Assembly (NCBI GenBank): GCA_019279435.1
Contig: JAAALK010000289.1
Coordinates: forward strand, 46,813,164-46,877,163
Direction of reading: 5' to 3'
From: Zizania palustris
Lineage: Eukaryota; Streptophyta; Magnoliopsida; Poales; Poaceae
Length of the DNA: 64,000 nucleotides
Within the stretch, counting starts at the first letter, position 1. Each line of letters begins with the position of its first letter. Below the pieces are notes generated by a model that was not told the DNA's origin, made no database searches, and saw only the letters and a list, made by a program, of their open reading frames with translations. A program made the translations under genes and the position numbers. Positions 55,564-64,000 of this stretch are shown here, piece after piece.

Positions 55564-57647
55564 GTGCCCCCTTACGCCCGTGCCGTGCCGGATCGCTTAG
55601 TGGCCGTCCGATCGAGATCGGAGGGCTACGATTAAATCCCCTCGGGATTTAATTCGGGCCCTTGGATTTGGTCAAAGCAGTACCGTGCGTTCACGGCCGT
55701 CGATCGTGACTTAAATCCCCGGAGCGATCTCACGCGTCCACGTCATACCGGTTCGCGGGATTTAATCACAACCGTCCATTTTCACTTAACCCCTCCCGCC
55801 TCGCGCCTGGCCGCTAGATCTAGATCCAATGGCTCTGGATCAACCGGCCCACGCGCACAGTGCGCCTGTCCACCGTGGGCCTGGCTCACCGTGGACCAGA
55901 GCCCATTTTCCAGTTTAAATAAAATTCCAGAAAATTGTTTAAACTTTGAAAATTCATAACTTGCTCATTTTAAATCCAAATTTCACCATTCAAATTTTGA
56001 TAAATTCAGTATATTATTCTCTACACTTTAAGGCCATAAAAACAATATGTTACTTTAGCACAAAATAAATTTATGAATTAAATGAATAAAAACCCCTTAG
56101 GGATAAATTAATAATCCAGGAAATAAATTAGTAAAACCCCCAAAAATTTAACTTTTAATGATATTAAATATAACCTCAGTACAATAAAGCTCATTTCACA
56201 TATAAAACTTGTTTGCTTAAGTTTTGTGATGATATATTGAATGTGTTGTTTACTTTTCCGTATCGATAAGACTACGAGTTCGTCGAGGAGCCGGAGTTCT
56301 ATCCCGAAGTTCCTCCATCCCCATCAAGGCAAGTCATCGACCACCCCTGTGGAAACAGTTGATCATTATTGAGCCTATGTTTTAATCAATTATCGCTATA
56401 ACTCATAGGTTAATATTGCATTAGTCAAATATCAAGCCTTACACTTATATTTATTAGATCCCCGTCCTTGTGTGCAAACCCAAGCCATGCTTATTGAGCC
56501 TTAACTCCTTGTCACTCTACTATAAAATTATTAGCTAGTGCCCAATGTACCGGCACAACTGCTATAAGATAAAAAGAATGAGTCGTAGATAGCTGGATTC
56601 TGTATATGATTTTCCCCGTTATTCTCGTCTCTGGACTCTGTTGGAGTTGGCTAAGTTATAAGTATGGTGGGTTCTGGGTGCAAGCTCGGGCATTGGTTTG
56701 TCGCACCCGGGGCACTATAAGGACCGGTCTGTGGGATCTATTGCAAAGCACTTCCGTACCAACCACAAGTCTAATGGGTAAGTCCTAACTAGAAGTATGG
56801 AATACTCCGACTCGATGCACCATAGTGGAGGGGGCAAGGGGCAAGCCTGCGGGCGACTTGTACCGACGAGGCTCAAGGGGGGTATGGTGGGGCTCCGACG
56901 CGTCGGGACACCATATGAAACCTATAAGAGGGTGTTGTTGAGTCGGGAGGACTATATGGAAGGTTTTGGCACGAGTTCCCGTGAAATGGGTCATCTCGTT
57001 ACACTTTGGTGTAGGTGATGAGTGCATGCCTTGTGGGTACAGTGGTACATCTCTGATCAGAGTAATCTAATCTTTTCGAAAAACCGAGCCCACGGTCAAG
57101 GGAGGGTTGGGTGACTACTCGCAGTTAGTTTACAATTGTTTGAATGGTTGAGTTATTCATGGCATGTAAGGACTGTTGAGTGAGGTGGGGCAGACTGTAC
57201 CCCTCGAGTTAGAAGATGATGATGCATACACATGTTTACGTTTCAGTACTAATAAATTGTTCACATTAAATTGCTTTACAAATTACTCGCTTCCGCAAAA
57301 CTAGCCATTATCTCCCTTGTTATTACCTTGCATTATATTTGCATTCGGTGGCTTGCTGAGTACTCCTGTACTCACCCCGTTAACTTACACCATCAGAGCC
57401 CGTCTACTACGAGGAGGATGCAGGTCTGGAGTAGCGACCCAGTCAAGGCGATACTAGAAGGAGGCATTCATCTAGGACCCTTATTTTATTAGTTTCTCTT
57501 CACCTTTATTTCACTTTTGTATTAATGCGGTCTACGAACCATGAATGATTGCCCGTATTGTACGAGGTCGCATGATGAACGTCTTGTTTTATTGATTTTC
57601 TATGGAATTTCAATAAAAGTCCTGATTTATTAAATCGGGGCGCGACA
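55564..57647 (+). repeat. C 3' LTR, right part
   Basis: Resumes with the duplicated GTGCC and continues CCCTTACGCCCG as in the 5' LTR at about 33957. It contains the roughly 931-base block (56222-57151) absent from the 5' LTR, and ends GGGGCGCGACA before TSD CCAAC. The intact LTR would be about 3.25 kb, close to the 3.41 kb of element A. Confidence 0.92.
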
Positions 57648-59712
57648 CCAACTCCCACCCTACTTATTCTTTGTCAATCAACTCCAAACTCATGGGGAAG
57701 TCAAGGATATCGTGGAGTGGGATCGCCTTCTCCATATGACCGATGAGATCCCCGCTGGTGATTTTGCTTCTTAGACAGCCTGCTGGGCAACCTCTACCAT
57801 CCTCCATCGATGGTGGAGTTAGCTGAATGAGCATGTCTTCAACCGCTCTTCGCTGCTTTACCGGCAGCGGCTTCACCCAGATGAAGCTGACACATGACCC
57901 AAGGTAGGCACTTCAACTTACTTTTTGGTTTGTTTCCATCGCTCTCCTTTTGTATAATTACCTTCGCTTTTGCAGGAGGATGATCTTAACGCCCCTTTAG
58001 TGAGTTCTAGTGGTCGGCCGTTACGATATGGCCCTGTATCCGCTACTACAAACTTGAGAATCAGTGCCTCCACTCCCATGACCTAGGTGAGTGGAAAACA
58101 GTTCAAGGTCTTGGCGCGCAAATGCCAGGCATTGACCCCGAACACACGGTAGTCCATAAGGGCTCGGGTCGGTCAGAGGAGCCCATTATCTTCAATTCCA
58201 TGGCCATCGGTAAATTTTGTTTTCTTTTTATAATGTCGGTTCCTGGAGTGTACCTATATCTTTTGCTTATTTTGCAGCTGACACCGATCGCCTCCTCGAC
58301 CATGCAGGCCCATGCCATCCGCACTTCTCCAACGGCCGAAGTCTCATCGCCCGTTTAGGTTTGCACTTGTCTTTTGTTCTTGGCACTAGACATCTCCTTT
58401 GTTCTCAGCCACCATTATCTTTTATCGACGTCGACTCCCTCTATGCGGCATTTGACCATATGTCGGATGAACCTGCCGATCCACGACCGGTTCAGGTCGT
58501 CGAAGATTTTGTTGCTCGGGCCGATACGCCAGAGGCAGTTGCCACCGGTCCGAATGTATCGGCTGCTGCCTATGTCATCACCGCTCCAGGTGCGGTTACT
58601 GTTGGAGTTGTGCTTGTCGGCGCTAATACTCCAGGGATTGCTGCGCCGAGAGGTGCCACCACTGGTTCTGAGGCATCGACTTCCAACGTTGATACCATTC
58701 GCTAGGTATCTTTACTTATCCATTTTTTTCATCTTCTGTTGTCTTTGATGTAACTGACACCGGCCTTGGGCGCAGCCGATGCTCGAGCAGGACAAGCTCG
58801 ACAAGGAGCACTAGCCTACCGTCCCAATCGCCATGACGGAGAGTGATGCTTCGGCCTCCTCTGTCGATGATGCCTCGTAGTCGGTTGTCCTAGCCAGGCC
58901 ATCCGACGTAAGTGTCCTTGCATTTATCCTGACACGCTTCTTCTATTATCGATCTTACCTTTCTCTTTTTTTCTAGTCCTTCGCCCGACAGTTTTCGTTC
59001 GACATCATCCCTATCTTGATGCTGATGTGGCCGTTAGTGTTGTTCCGCCGACTACCACTTCGCTGACCCCCGAAGTGCGGGAGACCCTATTGGACTTGCT
59101 ACGTCGGCTAGAGAACCTGATTGAAGTCCTGGTCAATGATTTGGGTCCGATAAGGGCCTGTTTCAATGATGTCATGGGCTGCCTTGCTCCGGAACTAGTC
59201 GATGCTCTTACTCCCGCTACCTTTTAAGAGTTTCATCGGCTGGGGGTGCAGCATGCCGTGAAGTAGATGACCGATAGAGCCAGTAGCACATCGCTACTAG
59301 AGGCGATGAAAACCCATAAGGAGGCGGTCTTCGGCCTCATCGCTGGAACTCGATCGGCTACGGGTGGAGGAGGCCGATCTGGTGTTGAAGCTAGACGGGG
59401 TCCGAATGAAGATCGCCGAGAAGTAAAATGCTTTGGCCTCCTTGCCAGCTCTAATCGAGGCTCAGAAGCGTCCTCTTACCGGTGTCGTCTGTCATGCGCA
59501 ACGTCAACATTGCGCCCTTCAAGATGTCCCTGGCTTGGATGCTGAACACCGATCCATCCTCTAGAGCGTTAATGTGATCTGACTACGGGTGATCGAAGCC
59601 ATCTGTTGTTCTCTTGCTTAGTTTTGTGTAGGGCCTTTGTCTTGTAATCTGAAACGATATGCCATTGCAATACATTTGTTATTGATCCCTTGAATTGATT
59701 TTGAGTTTTTTG

Positions 59713-59910
59713 TCTCTAAGGGCGATGCTTTAGCATCGACTGTCTAAAGTCGATACCATCGGTATTGGCTGTCTTGTGTGTAGTCCTTTAGGCTTTTATC
59801 CAAACATTTTTTGTGTCTAAGGGCGATGCTTTAGCATCAGCCGTCTAAAGGTGATACCATCGATATCAGCTGTCTTGCGTGTAGTCCTTTAGGCATTTAT
59901 CCACACGCTC
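59713..59910. repeat. 101-bp tandem repeat (two copies) in the 3' region of B2
   Basis: The phrase GGGCGATGCTTTAGCATC starts at 59720 and again at 59821, a period of 101 bp, with similar flanking text (GTCTAAAG...GTAGTCCTTTAGGC) in both copies. Tandem repeats in the long 3' region are typical of Tat-lineage retrotransposons. Confidence 0.85.
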
Positions 59911-59960
59911 GGGAAATATTTTCTTCAAGTGCTCCCCATTATTCTTCCATACTATCACGA

Positions 59961-60493
59961 TGTTGGGTATCCACTCCACGTATCAGCATGGTCTTATGAA
60001 TCTTGCGTCATATAACTATTGGCGTAAAAGATTACGCTAACAGGTTTAGGAAACTAAGTGTTTGACAAATGAAGTGTTTGTTTAAGTAAACTATTCCAAG
60101 CCTCCGAGATGAATAATAGCTTGAGATAGTTCGAAGTGTGTATTGAATATCTGAGTATTCGATACCCTTTATAGAGTGAAGAGGGGTATTTATAGACCGA
60201 ATACATGGAAAAAGACTTCTTTACCCTCTAATTACAACCGACTAAGAAGATACTGTTTAATATTTTTCATAGGGGTAAAAGAGTAAAAGTCTAGTCTAAT
60301 TAGTGAGAAGATAAATATTTTGTCCTTGCTGGCAACCCCCCTTCGGGTGAAGAGGCTTCGGGAGGCTTCGTTGTGCCAAAGCCTTTTTGCCTTTATGGTC
60401 TTTGGAGATCAAAGTTCCTGACTCCGTTTCTTCTGCTTGTGCCGACATGAAAATGTCCTTGGCTTTTTGAGGATGAAATATTTCCCCCCAACA
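59961..60493 (-). repeat. Solo LTR at the pol deletion of B2
   Basis: A 533-bp segment, plus-strand TGTTGGGTATC...CCCCCCAACA, with TATAAATACCCC on the minus strand near 60186-60197. It is unlike the other LTR families here. Flanking 5-mers differ (CACGA left, ATAAC right), so there is no TSD. To its right, on the minus strand, is the start of B2's reverse transcriptase; to its left is unrelated 3' sequence. Confidence 0.65.
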
Positions 60494-63449
60494 ATAACCT
60501 TGTTACCTCGGCCTTGATATCTGGATATATTTCTGCCTTGAACTGTTGAGGTGACCGCTTGAAGGGATGATACCCTTGTCTTACGAGGGCTGATGTTCTA
60601 CGATCGATCGACTTACTTTTGGCATTTCATGATATTCCCATGCAAAGTAGTCCCGATATTATGGTAATGATGCGATTAATTCATTCTTTATTTCATCAGA
60701 AAGTTGAGCACTTATGAAGGTTTGCCTCGGTTTGCCACTGGGTCTGATGTCTATCTCCTGTAGCTCATCGGTTGCAGCGAAGCCTTGACCGAGTTTACCT
60801 TCTGCTTCATCCATGCCGCCTTCAAAGAGTAAGCTTGGGATATTCATTGCTGACAAGTTTGATTCCATCATTTTATACTTCAAGAAAGTCACCATCCCAA
60901 GCCTTGCTGGACATGCAGATGACTTTTTCCATCTCCCATACTGATAAATCGACTATAGCTACGTTAACCGATTTATCGGCGGGAACTATTTCCACTTGAT
61001 CGCCGACCCACTGCATGAGGCTCTAATGCATTGTTGATGGGACACAACAATTCAAATGAATCCAATCGCACCCCAGCAACATACTATAGGATCCTTTCCC
61101 ATCTATGACGAAGAAGGTGGTCGACACGGTCTTGCTCCCAACTGTCAATTCTGCGTTTAGCACCACCATCGTCTATGATGAATTGCTTTCGAAGTCCCTC
61201 AGTACTATATTGGTTTTGATGAGGTCCTCCGTCCCTTTTCCCAGCTTCTGGAAGGTGGTATATGGAATCAAGTTGATGTCTTCTCCGTCTATCATCATCT
61301 TGGACATCGGCTTGCCGTTGATCAGGCCTTTGATGTAAAGGGTTTCAGGTGCCGATGCTTGTGATCTTCTGGATTGTCAAATACTGCCGGTTGCGGGGTA
61401 AATACTAGTTTCGCCATGGTATCGGCCTACTCGGCGTCAGCCTTAGGGATGGCCTGATACTCTATAGGGAGTAAGAACACCATGTTTACCCATGCATCCT
61501 TCTTGTTGTCGTGATTGGCCTTGTCCTTCACTTGCCATTAACTTTTGATCCTTTGGGGCTGATCAGTTTATTCTTGAGGATTTGTGTCTTCAGCTCTCTC
61601 TACCGCAGCTGTTGCACTTTTCTCTTCTGATTCTTTGTGAATATACTAATGCAATACCACTGTGGCTTTCCTGTGGTAACGCTGCCATTGGTCGATTGAT
61701 TGTTTTCCTTGGCGTTGACGGGTCACAACCTTTCAAGTATCAACACCCTTGGCGGTGATAACCTCTGATGGGTGGACAACCTTTCCTGATAATGTTGCCT
61801 CACCCTATCAGCGCTTGGGTTGTGACCACCATGCCACCTGTCTTCGCTGCCGCACTCAGGGCAATTGTCCATCGACACAGGTGGAGCCCTTCATTATTCC
61901 AGCAGAATCTGAAGAACTCACAACTCCAATAGGGGTTGAATCATGAGTACCCGTGATCGTCCTCGCCATCCATCCTTTCTCTTGACTTCTTCTCATATTT
62001 TTTGATTAGAACCGAGAAGGTGATGCCACTATTGGTCCGCTTGCTTTTCTTCGAGTGTCGGTCATCAGTGTGGTGCGCATGCACCATGTTGACCAGGAAG
62101 GGGTGATCGTCGATGTTCATCGGCTTCTTCCTGTCATCAAACTTGATTCGTCCTTGCTCCACGACCGATTGAATCTACTGTCTAAACACTTTGCATTCGT
62201 TAATGTGGTGAGACGGGGAGTTGTGCCACTTACAATATTTTTTTCTTCAGTTCATCGACAGGTGGTATCACGTGGTTAGGTGGCAACTAGATTTGCTTCT
62301 CTTTGAGCAATAGATGAAATATCCTAACATCCTTGCTGATATTGAAACCATACTTCTCTTCTTTGTCAGCTGACTTCACCATGGACAAGCGATTTGTTTC
62401 TTGTTCCTAGTCCATTCGACCAACCCGACCTCCGCATCGGACCCACTATCCTCATCAGAGTCCAAATTGGATACATGAGCGTATGCCACCTTCTTCGGAT
62501 ACCTTTCTCTTTTCCCCTTCTATAATCGGCTCTCATGGGCTGATACCCGCTATACTAGGTGTGATAGGCTCTCAAACTCCTGCGATGAAAATCAGTATTT
62601 TATTGTATTCAGGAGCCCCTGAAATGCTAGCTCGGCTAATTGCGTGTCGCTGAGGTTCTGGCTATAGCACCTACTCATGTTGTAAAACATCAATGCGTAA
62701 TCTTGGACCGATTCATCCATCTTCTACTTCACTGCCGTCAAATCGGTGAGCTTCATCTCGTGTATGCTGACGAATAAATATTTATGAAACTTCTTCTCTA
62801 GGTCCGCCCATCCTTTGACATAGTTCTCCGGTAGTAACGAGAACCATGTGAAGGCCGATCCTGATAGCGACAGCAGAAAAAACCTGACCTTCAGTGCTTC
62901 TTCAGTTGATGCCTCGCCACACTGAGCGAGAAAACGGCTAATATGCTCGATCGTGGAGACTGAGTCCTGCCCCGAGAACTTGGTGAAGCTGGGAACCTTG
63001 TATCGATGTAGCAACGGCACCTGATTGAACCACTCCGGGTATGGTCACCGATACACATAGGTCTGGTCTTTGGGCTTGAGTCCAAATTGGTCCCGAATCA
63101 CTTCAGTAATTCGGTTCACCTAATCATCTTTTTGCTGATTCGGCGTGAGATATCGGTCAGTCATTGGGGGCTGTTGATAATGTTCTAGCCGAACAACATT
63201 ATATTTATGTTCTTTGTTTGAGTAGGGCAGTGCTCCATAGTACGTGGTCTGGTGGTATCCCTGAGGAATGCCATCGGGTGCCCCCCTTGGCGGCACGAGA
63301 TCTGGAAGCATGTTCCTAGCAATTCCGTATACTGGCTGGGGTACTTCTTGCCTGATCGACCCTTGCGGTATGGCCGAAGGCGGGGCTGGTGGCATACCCC
63401 TATCGAAAGGATATTGTTGGTGTATTTTTTGTCGCACTTTGACACACAC
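60494..63449 (-). pseudogene. gag-pol: B2 gag-protease and start of RT (heavily decayed)
   Basis: Minus-strand Tat-type polyprotein remains. Gag core: VPSFTKFSGQDSVSTIEHIS, AFTWFSLLPENYVKGWADLE and TQLAELAFQGL. A zinc-knuckle-like CKWHNSPSHHTNEC lies near 62215. An aspartic-protease region lies near 61300 (GKPMSKMMIDGEDINLIPY, then SYSMLLGCDWIHLNCC). A pre-RT linker near 60660-60760 has EIDIRPSGKPRQTFIS, then RDYFAWEYHEMP, then GYHPFKRSPQQFKAEIYPDI up to the solo LTR. Many stops and several frameshifts interrupt it. The gag frame runs straight into the LTR at 63415, so the 5' leader and gag start have also been deleted. Nothing of RT proper, RNase H or integrase remains. Confidence 0.8.
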
Positions 63450-64000
63450 GTGGCCTAGGAGATCTGCTTAACTCTAGTGCAGGTCCAACGTTCTCAGAAA
63501 AAGGGTTCAAGGCGTACCAATCAGTTTGACCTTGCAATTGATAAGGAAACAAACGGGATAACATCAGTAGCATAGCCGATCGGCTGGCGAGCCGATGACT
63601 GTGGCAAAGATAGTGAAATCATGGAATATCATGTCGATCGGCCATAGGGACGATGACCATGGTTGAACCAATCGGGCAAGCATACCATCGATCGATGAGA
63701 TAGATAATTTATGCATGTGGGCTGATGAGCACTTTCCGATGGTGTGTATGATATGGCGCTGAATCGAAGATAACCTATCGGCTTGTACTCCGACAGAAAT
63801 AAATAAAATGTACCAGATAAGATGTCTATATCATGAAAATCATCACAATAACTAGATTGTACCTAACCAAGATAGTAGCTAGTCACGATGATCTTAATAA
63901 TATGTCAAAGTATCGGGCATGCTTTATTTAGATGAACGGTATACAACATGATAGAGATACAATAGCAAGAGATGTCATACATAACCGATGAAGCCTCAAA
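63415..64000 (-). repeat. B2 5' LTR (cut by the window end)
   Basis: Plus-strand start TGTTGGTGTATTTTTTG, homologous to 7075 and 30828 onward, including the GCCGATCGGC-rich block at 63570-63790. Only 586 bases are in the window. No primer binding site follows on the gag side. Confidence 0.85.

Larger units (their letters stand above)
32785..57647 (+). mobile_element. Element C: decayed chromovirus (Tekay/Del-like), interrupted by D
   Basis: A plus-strand Ty3/Gypsy element with perfect TSD CCAAC (32780-32784 and 57648-57652). Its LTRs run TGTAACACCCC...GCGCGACA, related to A's. Order is 5' LTR, tRNA-Met primer site, orf0, gag-pol ending in a chromodomain, polypurine tract and 3' LTR. The 3' LTR is split by element D. 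It is a distinct, older cousin of A: same architecture, but gag carries six in-frame stops and pol at least two frameshifts. Confidence 0.92.
32465..59560 (+). pseudogene. Antisense PMD gene of B2, split by element C
   Basis: Remains of the same antisense gene seen in B1. The segment 32465-32784 aligns with the C-terminal half of B1's copy (26645 onward) and reaches RQLGFG. Element C is inserted there, and the frame resumes at 57653 (LPPYLFFVNQ) through HRWW to RLHPDEAD near 57890. Intron-like breaks follow, with acceptors near 57974 and 58276 and further exon-like frames: 58276-58705, and 59027-59227 with a Leu-rich helix LLDLLRRLENLIEVL. In-frame stops (for example TAG near 57773) make it a pseudogene, and the N-terminal PMD half is deleted. 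The recurrence of an antisense intron-bearing PMD gene in two separate copies shows it is a regular component of this family, not a one-off capture. Confidence 0.6.
30828..64000 (-). mobile_element. Element B2: Tat-like Ty3/Gypsy retrotransposon, interrupted by C and extending past the window
   Basis: Minus-strand element with 3' LTR (30828-31930), purine tract, a 3' region bearing antisense PMD remains (to 32784, resuming at 57653), a 101-bp tandem repeat, a solo LTR insertion (59961-60493), gag-protease remains (60494-63414) and the start of the 5' LTR (63415 to the window end). RT, RNase H and integrase are missing. The CCHC-like CKWHNSPSHHTNEC knuckle and a protease with a MMIDGEDIN site resemble Tat-clade Gypsy elements. 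Long 3' regions with antisense ORFs and tandem repeats are described for Tat-lineage elements such as maize Grande; that parallel is from memory. Confidence 0.8.

Overview
This window is plant nuclear DNA, almost certainly from a grass (Poaceae, probably panicoid). It holds one intron-containing host-type gene, short DNA transposons, and a deeply nested cluster of LTR retrotransposons that fills roughly 7-64 kb. There is no rRNA, tRNA, CRISPR array or bacterial-type operon. The grass assignment rests on the retrotransposon lineages, MITEs with 3-bp target duplications, tRNA-Met primer binding sites and plant-type introns. It is an inference; I cannot name the species.

Left flank (1-7,074): a 728-bp non-autonomous hAT-type element with a perfect 8-bp target site duplication (TSD), a 200-bp Tourist-like MITE, a degenerate grass TIR repeat, and then a four-exon plus-strand gene. 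Its spliced CDS (4710-5683, 5775-5981, 6083-6207, 6409-6899) encodes 598 residues with an AIPP2-type SPOC-like domain.

Left nest (7,075-30,529): a minus-strand Ty3/Gypsy element of Tat-like type (B1) carries a plus-strand, antisense, intron-containing plant-mobile-domain (PMD) gene. That gene is interrupted by composite element A (9473-26519, TSD TGGTT), a chromovirus with three LTRs and two internal regions: one with continuous coding apart from two stops, one truncated. B1 then abuts an oppositely oriented LTR of its own family, itself interrupted by a broken Sirevirus-like Copia element (F).

Right nest (30,828-64,000): a four-layer nest. A second Tat-like element (B2, minus strand, running off the window) contains chromovirus C (32785-57647, TSD CCAAC). 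C's 3' LTR contains Sirevirus-like Copia D (41916-55563, TSD GTGCC). D's reverse transcriptase gene contains CRM-like chromovirus E (44632-51328, TSD AAAAG). Each layer was identified by matching TSDs and by host-element sequence resuming across the insertion.

Elements A and C share an extra coiled-coil-like ORF (orf0) ahead of gag-pol and a C-terminal chromodomain. Every polyprotein is damaged by stops, frameshifts or deletions; A2 and E are the least decayed. The strongest leads are the triple-LTR element, the recurrent antisense PMD gene, the 15-bp TTCGAA minisatellite in the Sirevirus LTR, the solo LTR without TSD at a pol deletion, and the PHD-less AIPP2-like gene. I see no convincing entirely new defence or metabolic system.
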